Part shown: piece by piece, positions 8,628 to 14,874 of the stretch | How the letters are laid out: the number at the start of each line of letters is the position of its first letter | Position numbering within the stretch: the stretch's first letter is position 1 | IMG/VR virus record: IMGVR_UViG_3300043469_000961 | Location: 1 to 20,301 of that record | DNA: 20,301 nt | Strand: one strand, 5' to 3' | DNA from: a virus | Notes under the pieces: model-generated | Database searches by the model: none | What the model saw: only the letters and a program-made list of their open reading frames with translations | What the model was told of the DNA's origin: nothing | Made by a program: the position numbers and the translations under genes

Positions 8628-9059
8628 ATGCGAGTAAAAGCGCTCCACCCAAACTTCAGAATGCCGACAAAAGGTACTGATGGTGCGGGTGCCTTCGATA
8701 TTTACATGCCAGTTGCTGGCAGTGTTGGCTACAACCAGCACAAAACCATCCCTCTGGGGTTTGCTGCTGAGGTTCCGCCTGGGTATGTGGCGCTTTTGCT
8801 GCCTCGTTCGGGCGCTGGTGCCAAGCACGGCCTGGAACTGAACAACACCTGCGGCGTCATCGACTCCGACTACCGGGGTGAGTGGAAAGCAGTTCTCCGC
8901 ACCAAGTCGCCTACTCCGTTCCTGTGGAACGAAGACGACCGTGTTCTCCAGTTCCTTCTGGTGCCCGTCCTGGACGTGCGCCTTGAAGAAGTCTCCGAAG
9001 ACGAAGAGCTCACGGCCACAGGCCGGGGGGTCGGAGGCTTCGGTTCCACGGGCGGCTAA
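8628..9059 (+). CDS. dut: dUTPase (trimeric dUTP pyrophosphatase)
   Basis: A 143-residue enzyme that hydrolyses dUTP to dUMP and pyrophosphate, keeping uracil out of phage DNA and supplying dTMP synthesis. All five motifs of the trimeric family are present in order: AGAFDIYMP (about 20-28, catalytic-site Asp24), PRSGAGAKHGL (59-69), NTCGVIDSDYRGEW (73-86), DRVLQFLLVPV (104-114) and the C-terminal Gly-rich TGRGVGGFGSTGG. Motif II has Gly-Ala-Gly after PRS rather than the usual Gly-Leu-Ala. The start MRVKALHP at 8628 has AAAGGAA 7-8 nt upstream. It is the first gene of a plus-strand cassette inside the minus-strand late region. Confidence 0.95.
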   Translation: MRVKALHPNFRMPTKGTDGAGAFDIYMPVAGSVGYNQHKTIPLGFAAEVPPGYVALLLPRSGAGAKHGLELNNTCGVIDSDYRGEWKAVLRTKSPTPFLWNEDDRVLQFLLVPVLDVRLEEVSEDEELTATGRGVGGFGSTGG

Positions 9060-9080
9060 GCCCATCACCTGAAAGAAACC

Positions 9081-9371
9081 ATGACCACTCCCGAAACCCA
9101 AGCCCCCGACGCTGCTGCTCCGGCAGCTACCCCCAAGCAGTCGAAAGCTGCTGCTGAGCCCAAGACCTGGCAAGGTCGCCTGGCTGTCGAAGCCAAAGAT
9201 CTGAAAGGCAACATCCTCAAGCTGCAGGACTTCTTCGCCAACCCCGACTGGCTGAAAGTCGAGCCTGCTCAGCAAGAGCTGATGAAGCGCCAGTACACCT
9301 TCATGGAGCTGTACCTGGGCGTGCTCGAAGAGCGCCTGGCTCTGGTCAAGCAAGCCGAAGCCAAGGAGTGA
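9081..9371 (+). CDS. small conserved helical phage protein
   Basis: A 96-residue protein. Residues 1-28 are Ala/Pro/Thr-rich and probably disordered. Residues 29-96 hold a helical core, RLAVEAKDLKGNILKLQDFF then QQELMKRQYTFMELYLGVLE. The pattern E..DL...L.KL..F...Q..L...Q...M..Y...L..R resembles a small phage family often described as crAss001_48-related and often found beside Gp49-type genes (from memory, not searched). Function unknown. The ribosome site is weak (GAAAGAAACC). The gene lies 21 nt after dUTPase, and its stop is 2 nt before the next start, so the cassette is probably one transcript. Confidence 0.75.
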   Translation: MTTPETQAPDAAAPAATPKQSKAAAEPKTWQGRLAVEAKDLKGNILKLQDFFANPDWLKVEPAQQELMKRQYTFMELYLGVLEERLALVKQAEAKE

Positions 9372-9373
9372 CA

Positions 9374-9745
9374 ATGGAACGCATCCAATCTCCCCGCACC
9401 GACGACAGCGCCATCGAGGCCGAGATCAAGGCCAAGGGCCTGACCGCGCCGCGCGTCACGCCGGCTGACATCGAAGCCAACATCGTCAGCGAGCACTACT
9501 TCACTGGTGAAGATGGCGTCTTTGGCGCTCGTGGCCAGGTGACGATTCCTGTCGAGCTCACTCTGCTGACCTTCTGTGTCTTGGTTCTGGCCAATGGCTT
9601 CACCGTCACTGGCGAATCCGCGTGCGCCAGCCCCGAGAACTTCGACGCCGAGGTGGGCCGCAAGGTGGCACGTGCCAACGCAGTCAACAAGATCTGGCCG
9701 CTGATGGGCTACGCCCTGAAGCAGAAGCTCTCGGAGGCAGCATGA
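9374..9745 (+). CDS. N4 Gp49 / Sf6 gp66 family protein
   Basis: A 123-residue protein with the family's signature: RVTPADIEANIVSEHYFT, then LLTFCVLVLANGFTVTGESA, CASPENFDAEVGRKVARANA and VNKIWPLMGYAL. This family is spread over many tailed phages and prophages; its role is unknown. The start at ATG 9374 is fixed by AAGGAG 5 nt upstream; a GTG at 9368 overlapping the previous stop is less likely. The end overlaps the next gene by 4 nt (ATGA), a sign of translational coupling. In N4 the homologue lies in the rightward gene block, not inside the virion genes, so its location here is different. Confidence 0.9.
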   Translation: MERIQSPRTDDSAIEAEIKAKGLTAPRVTPADIEANIVSEHYFTGEDGVFGARGQVTIPVELTLLTFCVLVLANGFTVTGESACASPENFDAEVGRKVARANAVNKIWPLMGYALKQKLSEAA

Positions 9746-10056
9746 TCTTCGGCCTTCGTCACGACTGGGGTCTGCACTTCCTGGTGGGCATGGCTGCACG
9801 TGTGGCGGTCACCCCCAGCGTCTTCTTGATCTTGGTCAGTCTGAAGTGGCCTCTGCACTGGGCCATGGCGGTCTCGTTCATCTCCGGTGAACTTGTGACT
9901 GCAATGCTGGCCAAGCTGAAGGAGAACTACGACAGAAAGTACCCGGCCAAGCACAACGAAGACGGGTGGGACGCTTTCTGGACTCAAGCAGGCGGAACTG
10001 CAGGTGGCGGCATCACCCTGGTTCTGTTTGCCCTGTACTACTTCTTCCGAAGCTGA
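9742..10056 (+). CDS. small membrane protein, holin or VanZ/DUF2279-like candidate
   Basis: A 104-residue protein with about three hydrophobic segments (roughly residues 11-32, 36-54 and 85-101). Between the second and third is a charged loop with YDRKYPAKHNEDGWDAFWTQ followed by AGGTAGG. The order of His in DWGLHF, a Gly-Glu helix, a Tyr-Asp-Arg motif, an Asp-x-x-x-Thr motif and a Gly-rich membrane segment resembles VanZ/DUF2279-type phage membrane proteins, often placed in lysis regions. This is pattern recognition only; it could equally be a holin. GGAGG 5 nt upstream supports ATG 9742. No endolysin or spanin is visible in the cassette. Confidence 0.8.
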   Translation: MIFGLRHDWGLHFLVGMAARVAVTPSVFLILVSLKWPLHWAMAVSFISGELVTAMLAKLKENYDRKYPAKHNEDGWDAFWTQAGGTAGGGITLVLFALYYFFRS

Positions 10057-10072
10057 GCAGCTCCCAGCAACG

Positions 10073-10099
10073 AAAAAGCCCCCAATCGGGGGCTTTTTT
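10073..10099. terminator. bidirectional terminator between convergent units
   Basis: AAAAAGCCCCC pairs with GGGGGCTTTTT across a 4-nt loop (AATC), with a T-run on both strands. It lies between the end of the plus-strand cassette (10056) and the end of the minus-strand terminase/gp67 unit (10115), so it can stop both. Confidence 0.92.
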
Positions 10100-10114
10100 C
10101 ATGGGAAAAAGGCC

Positions 10115-10789
10115 TCAAGGGAAGCCTTTTGCAGCCTTTCGGTTGACCGTCGCAGCCTGGTCGATCTCGTAGTTTTCGAGCTTCAGGCGCATGCATTCCC
10201 CCTCGTATTTGGCATACCACGTGTTCCCAGCGTGAAATTCGTTGCTCATGCCCGCAGGGTTGTGGGCACGGGAAGCCACGAAGTACATCAGAGCCTGCAT
10301 GTAGACCCCGGGAAGCTCGAGTTCCACGCTATTGACGCCGTTGTTGACGACTTCTTCGACTTCAAGTTGGGCGTGTGAAGCCCGGTACTCGACCGTCAGA
10401 GCAGCAGTTTTGTAGCCATCCGGCAGATCAGGCCCCTGCCCCACCACCACTGCCGGAACATCGAGCAGCTTCACCCGTGGGGTGTGCAAGCTGTAGGGGT
10501 TGCCCTTGTCGTTGATCGGGAAAGGCATGCCAGTGTCGGTCTTGACCGACTCCACCTTCAGCAGATCTTCTGCGGCCAAGGGGTACTGCAGCACGCCTTC
10601 TTCGATCGGCACAATCAGCTTGCCTTCCTTGAGCTTGAAGCGAGAGTAGATCGCCATCAGCCCCAGGTTCACGTGGCCCACCAGGATCGCCAAGTTGGCG
10701 TCGCTGATGTTCTCCGAATTGGAAGTGCCGAGAGAGATCTGTGCCAGCTCCGAAGCGGCCAGGTTGTCGATGAGAGTGGAGAGTTGCAT
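10115..10789 (-). CDS. N4 gp67-like virion protein, head-tail adaptor candidate
   Basis: A 224-residue protein immediately downstream of the large terminase (10 nt gap), the position of N4 gp67. N-terminal helices (MQLSTLIDNLAASELAQISL, then LVGHVNLGLMAIYSRFKLKE) lead into a beta-rich middle (LIVPIEEGVLQYPL, VEYRASHAQLEVEE) and a helical end (YMQALMYFVASRAHNPAG). The helix followed by IYSRFKLKEGKLIVPI is typical of adaptor/connector proteins in several podoviruses. A structural role at the head-tail joint is inferred from position; I see no catalytic motif. The ribosome site is weak. Confidence 0.78.
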   Translation of the reverse strand: MQLSTLIDNLAASELAQISLGTSNSENISDANLAILVGHVNLGLMAIYSRFKLKEGKLIVPIEEGVLQYPLAAEDLLKVESVKTDTGMPFPINDKGNPYSLHTPRVKLLDVPAVVVGQGPDLPDGYKTAALTVEYRASHAQLEVEEVVNNGVNSVELELPGVYMQALMYFVASRAHNPAGMSNEFHAGNTWYAKYEGECMRLKLENYEIDQAATVNRKAAKGFP

Positions 10790-10799
10790 AGGGATCCGA

Positions 10800-12446
10800 T
10801 CAGACGATGTAAGAGCTCATTCGATTCGAGGAAGCAGGGCCAGACTCGACTTCCCAGATGCCGGCGCCATCTCCGAGGCCCAGGGGGGCCTCTTCGCTGG
10901 GCCGCCAGGGCTGGAGTGAAGACAGCATGGAGATGGTGTCGCTGCAGTCGTTGTGCTTGGACTTGAAGCCGCCAGGCGTCACCAGGCTCAGTTCGTTCAT
11001 GAACTGCTGGATCTCCGGGCTGTTCTTCTTCTCGATGGGGAAGAAGATCTTCCGTGCCTTGAACAGTGGAACCATGGTGTTGAAGCGCACCAACTTGTTT
11101 GTGTTCGGGCGGATGCCAGGCTTGCTGTCGTTGCCTTCGCTAGCCAGCGGGAAGTAGATGTTCCGGTTGAGCATCTCGTTCTGCAGCCAGGTAACGAAGC
11201 CACCCTGCTGACCACTCACTTCAACCCCCACCTGTTGGGGCCGGTACATCTGAGAGAACCGGAACAAACCGTCGATGTTCTTGTCCATCAACTGACGCTT
11301 CACCAGGCCATCCACCCACAACCAATCACCAGCGTTGTTGTAGGCCCAGACAGAGATGACAGAGAAGTCGGACTTCTCCTTCTCACTGGTAGCAAAGTCA
11401 GTCGTGATGTAGAAGTTGAACTTGCCCTTGTTCCGCAGAACAGAGTCGATCCTGTACCAGGCAATGTCGTGGTCACGGATCAGGCGCTCATCGTCGCTCA
11501 TGATCCGGAGCATCAGCTCCTGGTTGAAGGTGTCCAGCTTCCCGAGCTGCACAGCCTTGGTGTACTGGTTCTGAACGTAGTCGTAGGTGAACCGGTCAGG
11601 CCAAGATCCACGGAAGTCCTCTCTGGGGCACGGGAACTCCTGAGCCACAGGGAACACGTTGACCGCCCAGGCACCCGATTCCACCGCCTTGTACAGAGGA
11701 TCCTTCGCATTGAAGGGAGTGCCCGACCAGATGATCATGTTCTTCTTCGGGTGCAGGGCGTACTCAACCGCCTTGTAGACGGTGTCTTCCACAGCTGCAA
11801 TGACCGTTGCGGAACGGGCATCCTCGTCCGAAATCAGGTCGTCGAGCACCGCCATTTGGGGCCGTTGCCCCATTTCCTTGGCTCCCCGCACACCGGTCTT
11901 GGCACCGTAGCCCTTGACGATGAAGACCTTGCCGTCAGCGTTCCGGAACTCCCACCGGATGTCAGTGAAGTGAGTCTCCGGCACGTACTTCTTCAGGAAG
12001 TCTGAGTTCTCCCAACGGAACTCCAGGTTCTTCCGCATGTTCTTGACACCGTTCTCGATGGAGTCAGAGACATACAGGGCCAGGCTCACGCTGCCAAAGT
12101 TCGGCAGCTCACCGTAAGTGGCAACGTAGAGGAACAAGTACTCACCCATCAGGGTGGTCTTGGCAATGCCCCGGTGGCACAAGTTGATGATTCGCCTGCC
12201 GCCACAGACCAACGTGTCCAGCATGTAGTAGTGAACCAGGGGGGTCAGGTTCTCCTCCCCCTGCTCACCGTTCACCAGCTTGATGAAAGTGATGAACCCC
12301 AGAGCGAAGTCCGAAGGGACATAAGCAGGGTCGACTTCGTAGTCCGTGGCGTTGAGGTAATCCTCGACCTTCCACGGAGTGCCGTCTTCATGGACCCGTG
12401 CCCCAGCCGAAGCCAGGGCCTTCGCTACTGAGGTGCCTGCAGCCAT
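10800..12446 (-). CDS. terL: terminase large subunit (N4 gp68-like)
   Basis: A 548-residue DNA-packaging motor. ATPase part: the modified Walker A CHRGIAKTT (90-98), Walker B MAVLDDLISDED (198-209, Asp202/Asp203) and the coupling motif SGTP (241-244). RNase H-like nuclease part: YITTDFATS (Asp350), VGVEVSGQQ (Glu409) and HNDCSDTIS (Asp500, Asp503) supply the acidic residues for cutting concatemers. The start ATG shares one base with the stop of the upstream HslV-like gene (TGATG), so translation is coupled. Length matches N4 gp68 (about 530, from memory). N4 packages DNA with direct terminal repeats. Confidence 0.95.
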   Translation of the reverse strand: MAAGTSVAKALASAGARVHEDGTPWKVEDYLNATDYEVDPAYVPSDFALGFITFIKLVNGEQGEENLTPLVHYYMLDTLVCGGRRIINLCHRGIAKTTLMGEYLFLYVATYGELPNFGSVSLALYVSDSIENGVKNMRKNLEFRWENSDFLKKYVPETHFTDIRWEFRNADGKVFIVKGYGAKTGVRGAKEMGQRPQMAVLDDLISDEDARSATVIAAVEDTVYKAVEYALHPKKNMIIWSGTPFNAKDPLYKAVESGAWAVNVFPVAQEFPCPREDFRGSWPDRFTYDYVQNQYTKAVQLGKLDTFNQELMLRIMSDDERLIRDHDIAWYRIDSVLRNKGKFNFYITTDFATSEKEKSDFSVISVWAYNNAGDWLWVDGLVKRQLMDKNIDGLFRFSQMYRPQQVGVEVSGQQGGFVTWLQNEMLNRNIYFPLASEGNDSKPGIRPNTNKLVRFNTMVPLFKARKIFFPIEKKNSPEIQQFMNELSLVTPGGFKSKHNDCSDTISMLSSLQPWRPSEEAPLGLGDGAGIWEVESGPASSNRMSSYIV

Positions 12447-12931
12447 CAGTGCTTGGTGTCCGTGGATCGAATGTCGCTGAAGCCCAGCACATCCGTCCCG
12501 TTTCCACAGTCCACATTGAACAGGCAGGCCACTTCCACTGCCTTCAGGGCGTCGTGGCCCAGGTGCATGGCTGCCAGGGCAAAGTCACGGCCAGAGCCCC
12601 AGGCACCGGTTTTGTCCTCGAACAGCATGGGGTACGGACCAGCGGTGTAGAGGCGGATGCCCTGCTCTTTGCTGATCGCCACCAGCGAAGCCCTGCGGTC
12701 AGGATCCAGAGGAGGAAACTCTTCCGGGTTGGCCCCGTCCTTGAACCACTGCAGCAAGGCTGCAGAGGTGCAAAAGTCACCGCACACACCCACCAAGACT
12801 TCTTCCACCGTCTCGTCTTCGTAGTGGAAGTCGAAGCGTTCGATCTTCGTGACGGTGCCCTTGAGCCCACACGAGTCAGTCGCCTGTTTGTCAGCGACCA
12901 AGTTCTTTCCATCCCAAGCAATGACTGTCAT
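12446..12931 (-). CDS. HslV / proteasome-beta-like Ntn hydrolase
   Basis: A 161-residue protein that reads as a phage member of the HslV/20S-proteasome beta fold. Thr2 follows the initiator Met (MTVIAWDGKNLVADKQAT), so methionine removal would expose a catalytic N-terminal Thr. DKQAT aligns with HslV DGQAT (Asp17), TVTKIERF carries a Lys at the Lys33 position, VGVCGDF matches the Gly47 loop, and GSGRDFALAAMHLG matches the HslV GSGGNYALAA helix. HslV itself is about 175 residues. The gene overlaps the upstream gene by 4 nt (ATGA) and terL by 1 nt, so it is embedded in the packaging operon. Substrate unknown: it may act on head proteins or host proteins. No ATPase partner (HslU) is seen in the window. 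Confidence 0.88.
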   Translation of the reverse strand: MTVIAWDGKNLVADKQATDSCGLKGTVTKIERFDFHYEDETVEEVLVGVCGDFCTSAALLQWFKDGANPEEFPPLDPDRRASLVAISKEQGIRLYTAGPYPMLFEDKTGAWGSGRDFALAAMHLGHDALKAVEVACLFNVDCGNGTDVLGFSDIRSTDTKH

Positions 12932-13638
12932 GGTGAGATCTCCTTGGCTTGCACATCTACTACAGAACCGGTAGCCAGCACCTTGCTGTGGGCCACCTGT
13001 TGCGCATTCATCACACCAGCCTGCAGGATGAGCTTCTGCTGCTGCACCAATTCCAGGGTGGCCTGCCGCAACTGGCCAATGGAGCTGTCTTCCTTGACCG
13101 TCAGATCGAGCTCAACCGTCTGCTTCTCAGGCATCTTCAGGTGCGAGAGCAGCGAGTTGGCCGCATCCGATCGCACCTTTTCACTCTTGGCCGTCACCAT
13201 CAACTCGGCCTGGACATTCAAGGCCTTCTGGTACAGATCCTGGTTCAGGACATAGCTGGGAATCAGCGTCTGCTCGAGAATCAGGTTGACCAGCTTGGAC
13301 TTGTTGTAGGCCGTGACGTAGGACGCAATGTCCTTAGACGACACCCCTTCGCTCTGGAAGCGAAGTATCTTGTCCGGGAATGTCTTGCTGTAGGCATCGA
13401 TATTGGTGCAGCCCATGAGCTTGTGGCTCACATACTTCACCGCATTGATGTACTCAGACACCTTGAACCGCCCATCAGCCATCACCTTGGTATAGCTGAG
13501 GAGGTTGTCCCGGTATGCCTCGAACAACTCAGGCTCTGACAGAGTGGCATTCACCTGGTCAACCAGCTGTTGGTTGACAGATTTCTTCACTTTGTCAGGC
13601 AAAGCTGCCCGAAACTGTTCGACAGTGAGTGCCGACAT
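12928..13638 (-). CDS. putative terminase small subunit (N4 gp69 position)
   Basis: A 236-residue, mainly helical protein, first gene of the late packaging operon. The C-terminal part (TAKSEKVRSDAANSLLSHLK, then KQTVELDLTVKEDSSIGQLR and a coiled-coil helix) resembles the C-terminal half of small terminases in several phage groups, in which the part before LLSHLK is a helical, repeat-packing segment. The N-terminal half lacks an obvious helix-turn-helix that I can define. The start is ATG at 13638; a TTG at 13644 is possible. It would recognise the packaging site and load terL, if the assignment is right. The operon order small terminase, Ntn hydrolase, large terminase is tight, with overlapping codons. 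Confidence 0.65.
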   Translation of the reverse strand: MSALTVEQFRAALPDKVKKSVNQQLVDQVNATLSEPELFEAYRDNLLSYTKVMADGRFKVSEYINAVKYVSHKLMGCTNIDAYSKTFPDKILRFQSEGVSSKDIASYVTAYNKSKLVNLILEQTLIPSYVLNQDLYQKALNVQAELMVTAKSEKVRSDAANSLLSHLKMPEKQTVELDLTVKEDSSIGQLRQATLELVQQQKLILQAGVMNAQQVAHSKVLATGSVVDVQAKEISP

Positions 13639-13653
13639 ATTCAACCCAGAGTT

Positions 13654-13672
13654 GGTATATCGGGGTTATACC
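13654..13672 (-). promoter_or_regulatory. perfect inverted repeat GGTATA-n7-TATACC before the late operon
   Basis: The arms GGTATA (13654-13659) and TATACC (13667-13672) flank a 7-nt spacer, 16 nt upstream of the first late gene and downstream of the tRNA terminator. It could be an operator or the -10 region of the late promoter; TATAAC lies within it on the minus strand. No clear -35 is seen. Confidence 0.4.
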
Positions 13673-13685
13673 GTAGAACCAAAAC

Positions 13686-13711
13686 AAAAGCCCCATACTC
13701 TGGGGCTTTTT
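13686..13711. terminator. terminator between the tRNA unit and the late operon
   Basis: AAAAGCCCCA pairs with TGGGGCTTTT (10 bp, 5-nt loop TACTC), with T-runs on both strands. On the minus strand it lies just after tRNA-Asn, so it ends the tRNA transcript and isolates it from the late operon. Confidence 0.88.
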
Positions 13712-13717
13712 GTATTC

Positions 13718-13793
13718 TGGCTGGCAAACCTGGGCTCGAACCAGGGACCGCTCGGTTAACAGCCGAGTGCTCTACCGACTGAGCTATCTGCCA
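13718..13793 (-). tRNA. tRNA-Asn (GTT)
   Basis: The minus strand folds as a full cloverleaf: acceptor TGGCAGA/TTTGCCA with one G-T pair, D arm TAGCTCAGTCGGTAGAGCA, anticodon stem-loop CTCGG-CTGTTAA-CCGAG with anticodon GTT, and T arm CCTGG-TTCGAGC-CCAGG. The discriminator is G and the CCA end is encoded (13718-13720). Confidence 0.97.
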
Positions 13794-13799
13794 AGAGAA

Positions 13800-13852
13800 A
13801 AGTGGTGGTTGGGGTACAGATCCAACTACTGAGGGCTTGGCCGCTCGTCACC
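13800..13852 (-). pseudogene. tRNA-like remnant between the two tRNAs
   Basis: The spacer between the tRNAs reads on the minus strand GGTGACGAGCGGCCAAG then a stem-loop and CCAACCACCA. GAGCGGCCAA is the D-loop sequence of type II tRNAs such as tRNA-Tyr, and the block ends in CCA. The anticodon arm and a proper T arm are missing; a GTAGTTGG/CCAACCAC stem with 9-nt loop (one mismatch) takes their place. This may be a decayed third tRNA. Confidence 0.3.
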
Positions 13853-13859
13853 ATAAAAC

Positions 13860-13945
13860 TGGTGGATGCTCTAGGTATCGAGCCTAGTGGGCGCAAAGTC
13901 AGCTGCTTTACAGGCAGCTCCCGCTCCTTAGGGGTCTACGCATCC
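13860..13945 (-). tRNA. tRNA-Tyr (GTA)
   Basis: An 86-nt type II tRNA. The acceptor is GGATGC/GCATCC with a G-A mismatch at the seventh pair, the D stem is CCC/GGG, the anticodon arm is GCTGC-CTGTAAA-GCAGC (anticodon GTA), the variable region is 14 nt, and the T arm is CTAGG-CTCGATA-CCTAG. The discriminator is A with encoded CCA. Oddities: the T loop starts with C instead of T (position 54), and the variable arm pairs poorly, so activity is less certain than for tRNA-Asn. Confidence 0.85.
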
Positions 13946-13955
13946 AATGAGAGGG

Positions 13956-13961
13956 AGTATA
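13956..13961 (-). promoter_or_regulatory. candidate sigma70 -10 box of the tRNA unit
   Basis: TATACT on the minus strand lies 10 nt upstream of the mature 5' end of tRNA-Tyr. No convincing -35 hexamer is found 16-18 nt before it. Confidence 0.35.
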
Positions 13962-14001
13962 GCCAGAAAATAGCCGCGAGTTTTTCAGAATTTTGTGAGC
14001 T

Positions 14002-14056
14002 GGGTACGGATGCAGTACTGACTGCAGGGCGCCAATCTTCGGAAGTACCCCCCCCC
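14002..14056. repeat. nested inverted repeat ending in a nine-C run
   Basis: GGGTAC (14002-14007) pairs with GTACCC (14045-14050). Inside lie TGCAGT-ACTG-ACTGCA (14011-14026) and CTTC-G-GAAG (14037-14045). The right arm runs into nine C residues (14048-14056). It is in the gene-free 13946-14181 stretch between the tRNAs and the first plus-strand gene, which otherwise shows only the palindrome CTCCGGAG (about 14062-14069) and the hairpin at 14126. It may mark a genome end or a regulatory site. Confidence 0.45.
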
Positions 14057-14125
14057 ATCACTCCGGAGAAGTATTTCACAGGCACCTACCCCCTCTTCGT
14101 TCATTGCCCATGCAGCCCAGCATCC

Positions 14126-14136
14126 GTCCTCCGGAC
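14126..14136 (+). promoter_or_regulatory. hairpin GTCC-TCC-GGAC, candidate N4-type vRNAP promoter
   Basis: A 4-bp stem closes a TCC loop, followed by AGGACGCGG, 45 nt before the first plus-strand gene. A competing pairing (CGTCC with GGACG, 14125-14142) is possible. The 3-nt loop with a purine in the centre of the template strand fits the N4 vRNAP promoter rule (known for N4). The stem is short. Confidence 0.35.
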
Positions 14137-14181
14137 AGGACGCGGCGATGTTGCCATTCTTCCCTGATCAGGAGATTTCAC

Positions 14182-14454
14182 ATGGGTTCTATGTTCCGTC
14201 AGCTGTGGGCCATGCTCACCGCATTCTTCAGTGCTGGTGAGGTGCTGGGCCAGGCTACCTTGGGTGGTGCTACTGCACTCAAGCATCTGTCTACCTGGGC
14301 AGAAGAGAGCGCAGGCTCCTTCGCAGACCAAGCTCGACAGCAGCGCCTGCAGAGCAACGCAGTACTCGAGGCCACAACCCGCCAAGCACTGCTGGCCAAT
14401 GGCCTTGCTGCACCTGCACAACAGCCTTCGACCACTCCGGTCACTGCTCCCTAA
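14182..14454 (+). CDS. small early protein of unknown function
   Basis: A 90-residue protein. The N-terminal third is hydrophobic to amphipathic (MFRQLWAMLTAFFSAGEVLG, then Gly/Ala-rich). A charged helix follows (about residues 40-75), then a Pro/Thr/Ala tail. The start ATG 14182 has a strong AGGAG 7 nt upstream. It is the first plus-strand gene after the tRNAs, probably an early host-interaction gene by position. I do not recognise the family. The C-terminal Pro/Thr tail suggests disorder. Confidence 0.75.
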   Translation: MGSMFRQLWAMLTAFFSAGEVLGQATLGGATALKHLSTWAEESAGSFADQARQQRLQSNAVLEATTRQALLANGLAAPAQQPSTTPVTAP

Positions 14455-14463
14455 ACCTTCCCT

Positions 14464-14482
14464 GGCCGGCTAATCACCGGCC
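14464..14482 (+). terminator. hairpin between the two small early genes
   Basis: GGCCGG pairs with CCGGCC (6 bp, 7-nt loop), 10 nt after the stop codon, followed by TTCCTTC rather than a clean T-run. It is a weak terminator or a transcript-stabilising hairpin. Confidence 0.45.
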
Positions 14483-14509
14483 TTCCTTCATCTTCTCTGG
14501 AGTTCCCTC

Positions 14510-14779
14510 ATGCGCTACACCATCACTGTTCTGGTTGCCCTCACGGCTTGTGTCCTGATGGCTCTCTTCGGCCTCTTCGACATGGCTCAGGATTGGCATC
14601 TCATCGGCCAAGGCTTGAATCCCAAGCTGGCTTACAGCCTCATGGCTCTGCTGATCTTCTTCTACGGAGGCTTCCTGGTGCTGAGCATCTTCCGCCTGGA
14701 AGAGCAAGCATCCCAGGTGTGTGAACTCGAAGACGACCTCAAGTGGGTCGATCTCAGGTCTTCTCTCCCTCGGGAGTAA
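14510..14779 (+). CDS. small early membrane protein, two transmembrane segments
   Basis: An 89-residue protein. Membrane segments are at about residues 5-24 (ITVLVALTACVLMALFGLF) and 42-62 (SLMALLIFFYGGFLVLSIF), joined by a short loop (MAQDWHLIGQGLNPKLAY), with an acidic cytoplasmic-looking tail (about 63-89). No signal peptidase motif is evident. TGGAG 7 nt upstream supports ATG 14510. A terminator follows directly, so with the previous gene it forms a short early unit. Function unknown: possibly inner-membrane remodelling or superinfection exclusion, which would be speculation. Confidence 0.8.
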   Translation: MRYTITVLVALTACVLMALFGLFDMAQDWHLIGQGLNPKLAYSLMALLIFFYGGFLVLSIFRLEEQASQVCELEDDLKWVDLRSSLPRE

Positions 14780-14785
14780 CCAACT

Positions 14786-14816
14786 CTCCTCTACCTTCGG
14801 GTAGGGGAGGTTTTTT
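14786..14816 (+). terminator. terminator after the first early unit
   Basis: CTCCTCTACC pairs with GGTAGGGGAG (10 bp, one G-T) around a TTCG tetraloop, followed by GTTTTTT. It lies 6 nt after the stop codon. Confidence 0.93.
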
Positions 14817-14831
14817 CTTCTTATAAAGAAG
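14817..14831. repeat. CTTCTT-ATA-AAGAAG inverted repeat
   Basis: A perfect 6-bp AT-rich stem with a 3-nt loop, immediately after the terminator T-run. It contains TATAAAG. It could be an AT-rich middle-promoter element or part of the terminator; no test is possible here. Confidence 0.35.
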
Positions 14832-14850
14832 AGTGTAGCTTAGCCCTTAA

Positions 14851-14874
14851 ACACACCATACACACCATACACAC
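14851..14874. repeat. tandem ACACACCAT repeats
   Basis: Two full copies of ACACACCAT (14851-14859, 14860-14868) and a partial third (ACACAC), in the gene-free region after the first early terminator. Confidence 0.8.

Noticed and set aside
8592-9374. Minus-strand frame of 260 codons opposite dUTPase
   Set aside because: dUTPase on the plus strand has all five motifs, so the antisense frame is a shadow.
13802-14167. Plus-strand frame of 121 codons
   Set aside because: It runs antisense through tRNA-Tyr and the nested inverted repeat and has no ribosome site.
14851-14874. ACACACCAT tandem repeats as a CRISPR-like array
   Set aside because: The units are 9 nt and contiguous, without spacers; no cas genes.
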